NCBI GenBank assembly: GCA_023424865.1
Contig: JAFADM010000436.1
Span: forward strand, 1 to 37,007
Direction of reading: 5' to 3'
DNA: 37,007 nt
DNA from: Bacillota bacterium
GTDB lineage: Bacteria; Bacillota_A; Clostridia; DSM-8532
In this document: positions 16,621-25,729 of the stretch, one piece after another
Position numbering within the stretch: position 1 is the first letter of the stretch
How the letters are laid out: each line of letters begins with the position of its first letter
The notes under the pieces: model-generated
What the model was told of the DNA's origin: nothing
What the model saw: only the letters and a program-made list of their open reading frames with translations
Database searches by the model: none
Program-made: the position numbers and the translations under genes

Positions 16621-18495
16621 ATGAAAGAACCCATGAAATTAACCCGAATAACGGAGGGAAAGCCCATCCATCGGGTGCGAAATATAAAAAGCCTAAAGGA
16701 TATGCTTTCGCAGAGCGTGGAACTGTACGGTTTACGTACAGCCTTTAAATATCGTCGAAATCCTCAGGAAGAGGTAGAGGTAAGAACCTTTCAGGCCTTT
16801 TCGAGAGATGTGGATGCATTTGGAACCGCGCTGGCCCATGAGGGCTTTTCAAATTGCCGCATTGCTATTATCGGTGAAAACCGCTATGAATGGGTTGTGG
16901 CGTATATAGCCACTGTTAACGGTTTAGGGGTTGCTGTTCCTCTGGATAAAATGCTTCCGCCTAATGAAATCCAGCTTATGCTGGATCGGGGCGAAATTGA
17001 TGTGCTTGTTTATTCCGAATCCTTTCATGACACTATATTAAAACTGTCCGAGACCAACAGCCAGGTCCGTGCCTTTATATGTATGAATCCGACTGAAAAG
17101 ACAACCCTTCCGGAGCGTTTCCTTAATTTTGATGGGTTGCTTCAAAAGGGAGAGGCTCTGCTTGCCGAAGGCTCTAAGCTTTATACTCATAAAGAAATCG
17201 ATTCCGACATTATGGCCGTCCTGCTTTTTACTTCCGGTACCTCTGCCGGATCCAAAGCGGTTATGCTGTCTCATACCAATTTGTGTGCCGACCTTATGGG
17301 CGTCGGGGGTGTTTTTCACGCTGAGCCGGGGGAGTCGCTGCTTTCGGTACTGCCCCTGCATCATACATTTGAAAATACAGCCGGGCTTTTATACCCTTTG
17401 TATCATGGCATGACCGTGGCAATAGGAGACGGCCTCAAATATCTCTCTAAAAATATGCTTGAGCACAAACCAGACATTATGATCGGCGTTCCTCTAATCT
17501 ATGAAAAATTTATGGGCCGGGTGATGGAGGAAGTTAGAAAGAAGGGGATGACCCGCAAGGTAGGCGCTCTGATGATGCTGGCCGATTTTGCGGCTTATTT
17601 GGGCCTGGATTTCAGAAAAAAAGCCTTTGCCAGGCTTCGGGACGGGTTTGGTGGAAAGCTTCGGGGGATTATTTCGGGGGGAGCCCCTCTGGAGGCCCAT
17701 GTGGCGAAATGGTATGAAGGTGTTGGCATTAAAGTGTATCAGGGTTATGGCCTGACAGAAACCTCACCTATTATAGCAGGCTGCAATGACAGAGTGCGAA
17801 AGGTGGGGACCTGCGGTGAGCCCTTGCCGGGAATGACTCTGGCCATAGCCAATCCGGATCCACTGGGAACGGGTGAAATTGTTGTACGCGGTAAAACAGT
17901 CATGCTGGGGTATTGGAAGAATGAAGAGGCAACCGGGGAAGCCATAGAAAACGGCTGGTTCAAGACAGGCGATTTAGGGCGAATCACTAAAAAAGGTATT
18001 CTTGAGGTAACGGGCCGCGTTAAGTCCATGATTGTGCTTAAGAATGGGAAGAAGGTTTTTCCTGAAGAATTGGAGACCCATATTAATAAAGTGGAATACA
18101 TTCGTGAATCTCTGGTCTGGGGTGAAGCCAGTCCGGACGGAGATGTGGAAATTTGTGCTAAAATAGTGCTGGATAAGGATAAAATCTATGAAATCCTGCC
18201 TGACGGCTATTTAGCAGAAGATCACGAAGCAACAGAAAGCGAAATAAAAAAGCTTCTCGATAAGGCCATAAAGGACATTAACAAGCTTATGCCTCAATAT
18301 AAGAACATTAAGCACTACCTTTTCGGCTATAATGAGCTTATTAAAACAACAAGCCTGAAGATTAAGCGTTATGTGGAAATGGATACCATGCATAAGGCTT
18401 TCAGTCATCTTGCCACCTCTGTCAAAAATGCGGCAGGGAAGAACGTGGATAAGCTGATAGAGCTTTTCTATCAAAAAGCTGGGAGCAATACATAA
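16621..18495 (+). CDS. Long-chain acyl-CoA synthetase / AMP-binding enzyme (FadD/FAA1-like)
   Basis: 624-residue member of the adenylate-forming family, which activates a fatty acid as acyl-AMP and transfers it to CoA or another thiol. The P-loop LLFTSGTSAGSKAVMLSH is at about residues 200-217; it lacks the usual Pro-Lys-Gly ending, a variant I recall from clostridial members. The GYGLTETSP motif (about 377-385) and GWFKTGDLGRI (about 444-454) follow. The catalytic C-terminal lysine should be in the TSLKIKRY segment near 577-584. ATG 16621 follows GGAGGAG (16609-16615). It is cytoplasmic or membrane-associated. Acyl-acyl-carrier-protein synthetase activity is an alternative. Confidence 0.9.
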   Translation: MKEPMKLTRITEGKPIHRVRNIKSLKDMLSQSVELYGLRTAFKYRRNPQEEVEVRTFQAFSRDVDAFGTALAHEGFSNCRIAIIGENRYEWVVAYIATVNGLGVAVPLDKMLPPNEIQLMLDRGEIDVLVYSESFHDTILKLSETNSQVRAFICMNPTEKTTLPERFLNFDGLLQKGEALLAEGSKLYTHKEIDSDIMAVLLFTSGTSAGSKAVMLSHTNLCADLMGVGGVFHAEPGESLLSVLPLHHTFENTAGLLYPLYHGMTVAIGDGLKYLSKNMLEHKPDIMIGVPLIYEKFMGRVMEEVRKKGMTRKVGALMMLADFAAYLGLDFRKKAFARLRDGFGGKLRGIISGGAPLEAHVAKWYEGVGIKVYQGYGLTETSPIIAGCNDRVRKVGTCGEPLPGMTLAIANPDPLGTGEIVVRGKTVMLGYWKNEEATGEAIENGWFKTGDLGRITKKGILEVTGRVKSMIVLKNGKKVFPEELETHINKVEYIRESLVWGEASPDGDVEICAKIVLDKDKIYEILPDGYLAEDHEATESEIKKLLDKAIKDINKLMPQYKNIKHYLFGYNELIKTTSLKIKRYVEMDTMHKAFSHLATSVKNAAGKNVDKLIELFYQKAGSNT

Positions 18496-18608
18496 CCCAA
18501 GGGTAGCCTGCCAGTCTTTTTTATGATAGAATAACTTGTCAGTAATTCAGTTCTTATGAAATAAAAAAGGGGAGAAAAACCATTCTTACGATAACCCGAT
18601 TCAGTGTA

Positions 18609-19199
18609 ATGAACTTCGAAAACGCTATCCGCGGTGCAAGAAACCCTATGAACAGCTGGGATAAGATGGACAGCCATTATGAGGACGGTCAGTACATACT
18701 TGGCCCAAACGACCTGTCCCTTGCAAAGAGACTATGCAAGGCCGGAAGGGATCACCGTAAATTTATAAGACAAATTATCGTTTCAGCCGATATTAATGCC
18801 CCGCTATATTGGTGGAAGGAATTTGACACCTATAAAGTGGGCACTGTTGCCAACTCCACAAGCACCATGCATCGCATCCACAGCCGACCATTTGAACTGG
18901 ATCAGTTCAGCACCGATAATATGAGCAGCAGAACCAGGGAAAAAATGGAGGAGCTTATTGCATACCTTGAGGAGCTAAGAGGGATTTACAACGCAACAAA
19001 GGAAAAGCAAATCTGGATGGATATTATTCAGCTGCTTCCTTCAAGCTACAACCAGATGAGAACCTGTACCTTTAATTACGAAGTACTGTCCAACATGTAT
19101 CACGCCAGAAAAAATCACAAGCTCAGCGAATGGCATACGTTTTGTGATTATGTCAAAACCTTACCCTATGCCTCAGACCTTATTTTACTGGAAGATTAA
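18609..19199 (+). CDS. Conserved protein of unknown function, possibly ThyX-like fold
   Basis: 196 residues from ATG 18609. I recall similar proteins in Clostridia and their phages but know no tested function. The segment WKEFDTYKVGTVANST (about 69-84) lines up, position by position, with the FAD-dependent thymidylate synthase motif (QW.RHR.aS.NE.S), but the key arginines are replaced (Tyr-Lys instead of His-Arg), so a degenerate ThyX-like fold is only an inference. The start is odd: ATG 18609 has no ribosome site, while the strong AAGGGGAG (18567-18574) is 7 bases before an in-frame ATT at 18582. The frame stays open between them, giving nine more residues (about 205 in all). The gene ends with a good terminator and appears to be a single unit. 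Confidence 0.75.
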   Translation: MNFENAIRGARNPMNSWDKMDSHYEDGQYILGPNDLSLAKRLCKAGRDHRKFIRQIIVSADINAPLYWWKEFDTYKVGTVANSTSTMHRIHSRPFELDQFSTDNMSSRTREKMEELIAYLEELRGIYNATKEKQIWMDIIQLLPSSYNQMRTCTFNYEVLSNMYHARKNHKLSEWHTFCDYVKTLPYASDLILLED

Positions 19200-19208
19200 A
19201 AAAACACG

Positions 19209-19234
19209 GGGAGCAGAATATCCTGCTCCCTTTT
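19209..19234 (+). terminator. Rho-independent terminator
   Basis: GGGAGCAG (19209-19216) pairs with CTGCTCCC (19223-19230), 6-base loop, followed by TTTTATT. Ends the unit of the 18609-19199 gene. Confidence 0.9.
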
Positions 19235-19385
19235 ATTGTGTAAAAGATAGCTCATGATTAGTCAAACCCTACAGCGGGAATGGTGATCTGGTTTTATCTG
19301 ATACCACCCTAAAAACTCCGAAAGATGTCATACCTTAATTATAACCAAAAAACATTTTCGGTCATAAATAAATTTTCATCTTGCC

Positions 19386-19414
19386 TTGTATACAAAAAAC
19401 ATTTGTATTATAAT
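19386..19414 (+). promoter_or_regulatory. Strong sigma-A promoter of pta with inverted repeat in the spacer
   Basis: TTGTAT (19386-19391), exactly 17 bases, perfect TATAAT (19409-19414), 70 bases before the pta start. Inside the spacer a perfect inverted repeat ATACAAA (19390-19396) / TTTGTAT (19402-19408) would place a bound repressor directly between the polymerase contacts. Confidence 0.75.
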
Positions 19415-19459
19415 TTCTGTGTTACGGCAAAGAATTGCCCCGAGCGGGTATACTTATAG

Positions 19460-20491
<1,032 letters not shown>

Positions 20492-20514
20492 GTTTCTTTA
20501 AAAGATATATAAAA

Positions 20515-20555
20515 CAGGTAAGTGCCAGGCATAATAAGCAGGGCCACATTACCTG
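20515..20555 (+). promoter_or_regulatory. Intercistronic hairpin between pta and ackA
   Basis: CAGGTAA (20515-20521) pairs with TTACCTG (20549-20555), extended by GTG with CAC. No T-tract follows; it may tune the relative message levels of pta and ackA. Confidence 0.45.
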
Positions 20556-20596
20556 CCAAACAATAAAGGCATAAGGTGAAGGGAGTAAAATAGGTC

Positions 20597-21790
20597 ATGG
20601 ACATTTTAGTCATTAATGCGGGTAGCTCGTCGCTAAAATACCAGCTTATTAATATGGAAGACGAGTCGGTTAGGGCAAAAGGACTTTGCGACCGTATCGG
20701 TATTCCCGGCTCTGTAATTAAGCATAAAGCAGGCCAGGATATAGCGGTAGAGAAAGAAATTGAGATGAAGAACCATAAGGACGCTATCGCCGTTCTTATC
20801 AAGGTTTTAACGGATCCTGAAATCGGGGTTATCAAAAACCTTTCTGAAATATCGGCAGTAGGCCACCGGGTGGTTCACGGCGGCGAAAAGTTCTTTAAAT
20901 CCGTCGTTATTGACGAGGAAGTCATGAAAGCTCTGGATGAGTGCGTGGAGTTGGCTCCTCTCCACAATCCTCCCAATCTCACAGGTATTACAGCCTGCAT
21001 GCAGAATATGGAGGGTGTTCCCCAGGTTGCTGTTTTTGATACGGCTTTCCATCAGACCATGCCTAAAAAGGCATACATTTATGCCTTGCCCTACGAGTAC
21101 TACAATAAATACAAGCTCAGAAAATACGGCTTCCACGGCACCTCCCACAAATATGTGGCAGAACGTACCGCCGCTGTCCTCGGAAAGCCTCTTTCTGAAT
21201 TAAAGATCGTCACCTGCCATCTTGGAAACGGTTCCAGCATCTGCGCTGTGGATCAGGGCAAAACAGTGGACACCAGCATGGGCTTTACACCCCTGGACGG
21301 TCTGGCTATGGGAACCCGCTGCGGTGCCATTGATCCTGCCGTGGTTACCTTCCTTATGAATAAAGAGGGCGTCAGCGCCAGTGAAATGGACAGCATCATG
21401 AACAAAAAATCCGGCGTGCTGGCTCTTTCCGGTATAAGCAGCGATTTCAGAGATCTGGATGCGGCAGCTAATGAGGGCAATGAACGTGCCAAGCTTGCCC
21501 TTGAAGTATTCACCTATCAGGTAAAGAAGTATATCGGCTCCTATGCCTGCGCCATGGGCGGTCTTGATGCCGTGGTCTTTACCGCAGGTATCGGTGAAAA
21601 CAATCCCGGCATCCGCAAGAGAGTGACAGACGAGCTCTCCTTCATGGGCATTACCGTGGATCACGAAAAGAATAAGATAAAGGGTGAAGAGCTTGATATC
21701 AGTACTCCTGATGCCAAGGTTCGCACACTGGTTATTCCTACCAACGAAGAACTGGCCATTGCCAAGGAAACCAAAAAATTAATTGGCTAA
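20597..21790 (+). CDS. ackA: Acetate kinase
   Basis: 397-residue cytoplasmic kinase that makes ATP and acetate from acetyl phosphate and ADP. The ASKHA-family signature [15 protein letters not shown] opens the protein, [10 protein letters not shown] lies at about residues 177-186, [12 protein letters not shown] follows, and the C-terminal [17 protein letters not shown] is intact. Length matches the family. GAAGGGAG (20577-20584) lies about 12 bases before the ATG. It partners with pta, probably in one transcript, and a strong terminator follows. Confidence 0.97.
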   Translation: MDILVINAGSSSLKYQLINMEDESVRAKGLCDRIGIPGSVIKHKAGQDIAVEKEIEMKNHKDAIAVLIKVLTDPEIGVIKNLSEISAVGHRVVHGGEKFFKSVVIDEEVMKALDECVELAPLHNPPNLTGITACMQNMEGVPQVAVFDTAFHQTMPKKAYIYALPYEYYNKYKLRKYGFHGTSHKYVAERTAAVLGKPLSELKIVTCHLGNGSSICAVDQGKTVDTSMGFTPLDGLAMGTRCGAIDPAVVTFLMNKEGVSASEMDSIMNKKSGVLALSGISSDFRDLDAAANEGNERAKLALEVFTYQVKKYIGSYACAMGGLDAVVFTAGIGENNPGIRKRVTDELSFMGITVDHEKNKIKGEELDISTPDAKVRTLVIPTNEELAIAKETKKLIG

Positions 21791-21834
21791 GACGTTCTAA
21801 GGTTGACAAGGAAAGTAGCCCAATATAGAATTGG

Positions 21835-21866
21835 AAGGTAAAGGGGTTTCCCCTTTACCTTTTTTG
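21835..21866 (+). terminator. Rho-independent terminator of pta-ackA
   Basis: AAGGTAAAGGGG (21835-21846) pairs perfectly with CCCCTTTACCTT (21850-21861), 3-base loop, followed by further T residues. Confidence 0.93.
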
Positions 21867-21966
21867 TATACGGGTCGAGTCATAAGCGCGTTCCAACGGC
21901 GTTCCGGCAGGTTTCCCGTCAGGACACGCGCCTCTTTGTATAGAACGGCCTATCCAGGTTGAATGC

Positions 21967-21992
21967 AGCCTCTGCAATAGTAAATAGAGGCT
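21967..21992 (+). promoter_or_regulatory. Leader hairpin before the aspartate kinase gene
   Basis: AGCCTCT (21967-21973) pairs with AGAGGCT (21986-21992), 12-base loop, 33 bases before the start. The 160-base gap is too short and lacks the layout for a lysine riboswitch, so regulation is unclear. Confidence 0.4.
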
Positions 21993-22025
21993 ATACAGGC
22001 ATGTGGGAAAGGAATGAAGCATTAA

Positions 22026-23375
22026 ATGAAGGTATGCAAATTCGGCGGGACTTCCATGGCAAATGCGGAACAAATACAAAAAGTGTGTTCCATTGTCACC
22101 TCGGATCCCGAAAGAAAAATTGTGGTAGTATCCGCACCCGGTAAACGCTTTGATGAGGATACAAAAATCACGGATATGCTCATCGATTGCGCTGGAAAAT
22201 ATCTCAAAAACGAAGATCATCTTTCCGTGCTGGAGGCCATTGTCAAACGCTATGCGGACATAGCGGCCGAGCTTAACCTGGATAATCAGATTACCCTTGA
22301 AATTGAAAATAATATTAAAACCCGTCTTTCCATGGGCTACGATACCAACGAGAAGCTGATGGATCGCATGAAGGCCGCAGGCGAGGACAATGCGGCGCGG
22401 CTTGTAGCCTATTACTTAAGAAGCATTGGCGTTAAAGCCAGCTATGTTAATCCCAGAGATGCCGGACTGTTCTTAAGCGATGAATACGGCAATGCCCGTG
22501 TTCTTCCTCAATCCTTTAAAAATTTGACCAGGCTTAAGGATATTGAAGGAATAGTTATTTTCCCCGGCTTTTTTGGCTACTCCCTATCAGGGGAAGTGGT
22601 CACCTTCTCAAGAGGCGGTTCGGATATTACAGGTTCTATACTGTCTGCAGCCCTTGAGGTGGAGGCTTATGAAAATTTCACCGACGTGGATTCGGTCTTT
22701 GTTGCCAATCCAAAGCTCATTAAGGATCCAAAGCCCATTTCCGTGCTCACCTACAGGGAAATGCGCGAACTGGCATATGCCGGCTTTACGGTTTTGCATG
22801 AAGAAACCCTGGAGCCTGTTTATAAAAGAGGTATTCCCGTAAACATACGCAACACCAACAATCCCGGTGCACCTGGTACCTTTATCGCCCCTACCCGGGA
22901 TTTCACCCTTTCGCCTATTGCCGGTATTGCAGGGGACAAGGGCTTTTGCAGCATTAATATCAACAAATACATGATGAACCGGGAAGTCGGCTTCGGCCGA
23001 AAGGTTCTCCAAATTCTGGAAGAGGAACTGGTGCCCTTTGAGCACATGCCTTCCGGAATTGATGATATTTCCATCATTGTCAGGAAAAAATACCTGGACG
23101 ACGAGAAAAAATGTCGTATGATGGAGAGAATAGCCAAGGAGCTTCAGGTTGACAGTGTCAGCATGGAGTACAACCTGGCCCTTGTGATGGTGGTGGGTGA
23201 GGGTATGACTCACACTGTAGGTATTATGAGCCGTATTTCAAAGGCGCTTGCCTTAAACGGCGTTAATATCCGGATGATCAACCAGGGATCCTCAGAGGTC
23301 AGCATCATGTTCGGTGTGTCCGAGGAGGATGTGGACAAGGCCATTGTATGCATCTACGATGAATTCTTTAAATAA
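22026..23375 (+). CDS. lysC: Aspartate kinase
   Basis: 449-residue enzyme phosphorylating aspartate at the start of lysine, threonine, methionine and diaminopimelate synthesis. The N-terminal KFGGTSMANAEQI is the kinase signature, TFSRGGSDITGS lies near residue 200, and the DVDSVFVANPKLI segment near 220. Two ACT-type regulatory regions occupy about 300-449 (MNREVGFGRKVLQILEE and THTVGIMSRISKALAL), so feedback by an amino acid is expected. AAAGGA (22008-22013) precedes the ATG. It stands between two terminator/hairpin regions and looks like its own unit. Which isoform it represents cannot be told; the symbol follows common usage. Confidence 0.92.
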   Translation: MKVCKFGGTSMANAEQIQKVCSIVTSDPERKIVVVSAPGKRFDEDTKITDMLIDCAGKYLKNEDHLSVLEAIVKRYADIAAELNLDNQITLEIENNIKTRLSMGYDTNEKLMDRMKAAGEDNAARLVAYYLRSIGVKASYVNPRDAGLFLSDEYGNARVLPQSFKNLTRLKDIEGIVIFPGFFGYSLSGEVVTFSRGGSDITGSILSAALEVEAYENFTDVDSVFVANPKLIKDPKPISVLTYREMRELAYAGFTVLHEETLEPVYKRGIPVNIRNTNNPGAPGTFIAPTRDFTLSPIAGIAGDKGFCSININKYMMNREVGFGRKVLQILEEELVPFEHMPSGIDDISIIVRKKYLDDEKKCRMMERIAKELQVDSVSMEYNLALVMVVGEGMTHTVGIMSRISKALALNGVNIRMINQGSSEVSIMFGVSEEDVDKAIVCIYDEFFK

Positions 23376-23442
23376 GGTCTGACGCAGCGGATTCGTATTG
23401 GCGGAATTCATTTTCTTTTTATTTGCTTCTGCTGCAAAAACT

Positions 23443-23521
23443 CTGAAAATCATGGATTTCATGTATTAAACACTTTGCTCCATGATTTTCAGGAATAAAA
23501 TCTGTGATTTTTCTCAGATTT
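23443..23521 (+). promoter_or_regulatory. Two consecutive hairpins between lysC and aroF
   Basis: First: CTGAAAATCATGGA (23443-23456) pairs perfectly with TCCATGATTTTCAG (23479-23492), a 14-base-pair stem with a 22-base loop. Second: AAATCTG (23498-23504) pairs with CAGATTT (23515-23521). Neither has a proper T-tract. They could end the lysC message or form a leader that regulates the aro genes. No T-box sequence is seen. Confidence 0.55.
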
Positions 23522-23574
23522 AATGCATCATTATAGTCAATCAGTGGTTTATGCAGTAGAATCTTATTTGAGTT

Positions 23575-23632
23575 GAGAAGAGATTAGATGAGAAGAGATG
23601 AGAAAGGTTAAAAAGGTTAGGAGAGATGAGAA
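23575..23632 (+). repeat. Purine-rich repeated leader before aroF
   Basis: GAGAAGAGAT occurs at 23575-23584 and again at 23590-23599 (15-base period), followed by GAGATGAGAA-like and GGTTA repeats up to the start codon. The GGAGAG (23620-23625) next to ATG 23633 is the likely ribosome site. The repeated AGGAG-like purine tracts may recruit ribosomes. Confidence 0.6.
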
Positions 23633-24652
23633 ATGATTCTTGTTTTAAAGCCCGGCGTAACCCGAGAGCAGCGCGAAGAGCTCACTCGGCAGGTTGAATC
23701 AATGGGTTTCAAAGTGCATCTGTCGGAAGGCGAAGGAAAAACCATCCTTGGTCTGGTTGGCGATACCGTCAATCTTAATGCCTTCGATTTTACGGCAAAC
23801 GAAATTGTCGATAACGTGCTGCGCGTTACCGAACCCTTTAAAAAGGCCAATCGTATGTTCAAGCCTGACGACACGGTTGTGGAGGTTGGGGGAAGAAAAA
23901 TCGGTAAGGGCCATTTTGTTGTCATTTCCGGTCCATGCTCCGTGGAAAGTGAAGCCCAGATTGTGGGCGTCGCCAGGGAGCTTAAAAAGGCCGGAGCATC
24001 CTTCTTAAGAGGAGGAGCCTATAAACCCCGTACATCACCCTACAGCTTTCAGGGACTGGGCCTGGATGGCCTGGAGCTTCTGAAAATTGCAAGAGCAGAA
24101 ACAGGTCTTCCCATAGTAACGGAGCTTATGTCCACGGATGTACTGGATCGATTTGTGGAGGATGTGGATATTATCCAGGTAGGCGCCCGCAATATGCAGA
24201 ACTTTGTAATGCTTAAGGAATTGGGGCGAACCAATAAGCCCATTTTATTAAAGCGAGGCCTGTCTGCCACCTTTGAGGAATGGCTCATGTCTGCCGAGTA
24301 CATCTTAAGCGAGGGAAACACCCAGGTTATTTTATGCGAAAGAGGCATAAGAACTTTTGAGACCTACACCCGCAATACCCTGGATTTAAGCGCAGTACCC
24401 GCTATCAAGCGGATGAGCCATTTGCCTATTATTGTGGATCCCAGCCATGGCACCGGAAAGGCCTGGATGGTTGAGCCCATGAGCAAGGCGGCGGTTCTTG
24501 CAGGTGCCGACGGCGTTATTATTGAGGTTCACAATAACCCCAAGGCAGCGCTGAGTGACGGAGCTCAATCCCTCACACCTGCCGAATATTCTGCCGTCGT
24601 ACCCAAGCTAAAGGCCTGCGCCGAGCTTGAAGGCAGAACTCTGGAGGTATAA
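23633..24652 (+). CDS. aroF: 3-deoxy-7-phosphoheptulonate (DAHP) synthase
   Basis: 339-residue first enzyme of the shikimate pathway, joining phosphoenolpyruvate and erythrose 4-phosphate. It is the type I-beta form: an N-terminal ferredoxin-like regulatory domain (about 1-70, MILVLKPGVTREQREEL) precedes the barrel. Barrel motifs are GPCSVES (about 101-107), GGAYKPRTSPYSFQGLG (about 124-140), LLKRG and DPSHGTGK. The N-terminal domain in this class can confer feedback inhibition by aromatic amino acids or prephenate. It is the first gene of the chorismate cluster, with aroB starting 3 bases after its stop. Confidence 0.96.
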   Translation: MILVLKPGVTREQREELTRQVESMGFKVHLSEGEGKTILGLVGDTVNLNAFDFTANEIVDNVLRVTEPFKKANRMFKPDDTVVEVGGRKIGKGHFVVISGPCSVESEAQIVGVARELKKAGASFLRGGAYKPRTSPYSFQGLGLDGLELLKIARAETGLPIVTELMSTDVLDRFVEDVDIIQVGARNMQNFVMLKELGRTNKPILLKRGLSATFEEWLMSAEYILSEGNTQVILCERGIRTFETYTRNTLDLSAVPAIKRMSHLPIIVDPSHGTGKAWMVEPMSKAAVLAGADGVIIEVHNNPKAALSDGAQSLTPAEYSAVVPKLKACAELEGRTLEV

Positions 24653-24655
24653 GGC

Positions 24656-25729
24656 ATGCAGAAGGTAAAAGTCGCTACGGAAAACAGAGAATACGCTATT
24701 GAGATTAAAACCGGTCTCTTAAAGGAGCTGCCTGACGTATTCAAGGAACGCTACGGCGGTAAAAAGCTGGGCCTTCTGTGTGATTCCAACACCCAGGCCC
24801 TTTACGGGGACGGCTTTGCCGACGAGCTTAAAGCCAGGGACTTTGATGTTACGCCCCTTTCCTTTCCGGCCGGTGAAGGCTCTAAAAATTTGGACACTCT
24901 GGCCGGTATCTATGACAGCCTGGCAGCGGCGGGTTTTACCCGAAGCGATTACCTGGTGGCATTAGGCGGGGGCGTAACCGGTGACATGGGCGGCCTTGCC
25001 GCCGCCACCTTCTTAAGAGGCATGGGGTTTATACAGATACCAACTACTTTGCTGGCTATGGTAGACAGCTCCATTGGCGGCAAGGTGGCGGTGGATTTGC
25101 CCCGTGGCAAGAATCTGGTAGGCGCCTTTTATCAGCCCTATGCCGTCTATACCGATCCGGAGCTTCTTTCCACCTTGAATGACAGGCAATTTGCAGACGG
25201 TATGGCAGAGCTTATTAAGCATGGCTTTATCCGGGATGAAAAGCTTTACAAGGAGCTTACGGACCTGGGCAGCCGCAAGGCGGTGGAGCCAAAGCTGGAC
25301 AGGCTCATTAAAAAAAGCTGCAAAATCAAGCGGGATGTGGTGGAGAAGGACGAAAAGGATAACGGCATTCGCCAGCTTCTGAATTTCGGACACACTCTGG
25401 GGCATGCCATTGAAAAGGCTCAGAATTTCACGGGTATGACCCATGGAGAAGCCATTTCCGCCGGTATGGTTTATATTACGGCCATGACGGAGAAAATAGG
25501 GTTAACCAGGGAAGGGGAAACGGAGCGTGTTAAAAAGGCTCTGTCCCTTTTCGGGCTCCCGGTTGATATGCCGGACGTTCCTGGCGAAGCTTTGGTTGAA
25601 GCAGTCCGGATTGATAAAAAAGCCCGTTCGGGCAAAATAACCCTTGCCATCATTGATAAAATAGGATCCGGTACATTGCATGATATGTATCTTGCGGAAT
25701 TGGAGGAACGGATCCTTGGCAAGCTATAA
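24656..25729 (+). CDS. aroB: 3-dehydroquinate synthase
   Basis: 357-residue NAD- and metal-dependent enzyme closing DAHP to 3-dehydroquinate. NAD-binding blocks GEGSKNLDTLAGIYD and LGGGVTGDMGGLAAATFLRG are intact, as are the metal-site regions AELIKHGFI, FGHTLGHAIE and MTHGEAIS. The start lies 3 bases after the aroF stop, with GGAGG at the end of aroF serving as ribosome site. Its own 3' end contains the GGAGGA and TTG start of the shortened aroA, so the two overlap by 14 bases and are translationally coupled. No aroD/aroQ (dehydroquinase) gene is in the window, so that step is encoded elsewhere. Confidence 0.96.
   Translation: MQKVKVATENREYAIEIKTGLLKELPDVFKERYGGKKLGLLCDSNTQALYGDGFADELKARDFDVTPLSFPAGEGSKNLDTLAGIYDSLAAAGFTRSDYLVALGGGVTGDMGGLAAATFLRGMGFIQIPTTLLAMVDSSIGGKVAVDLPRGKNLVGAFYQPYAVYTDPELLSTLNDRQFADGMAELIKHGFIRDEKLYKELTDLGSRKAVEPKLDRLIKKSCKIKRDVVEKDEKDNGIRQLLNFGHTLGHAIEKAQNFTGMTHGEAISAGMVYITAMTEKIGLTREGETERVKKALSLFGLPVDMPDVPGEALVEAVRIDKKARSGKITLAIIDKIGSGTLHDMYLAELEERILGKL

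Noticed and set aside
21867..22025. Lysine riboswitch before aspartate kinase
   Set aside because: The gap is only about 160 bases, contains one short hairpin and lacks the multi-helix layout of that riboswitch.
22608..23213. 201-codon minus-strand open frame inside aspartate kinase
   Set aside because: Antisense to a well-conserved gene and without recognisable protein features.
23376..23632. T-box leader before aroF
   Set aside because: No AGGGTGG-type T-box sequence or matching terminator/antiterminator pair could be found.
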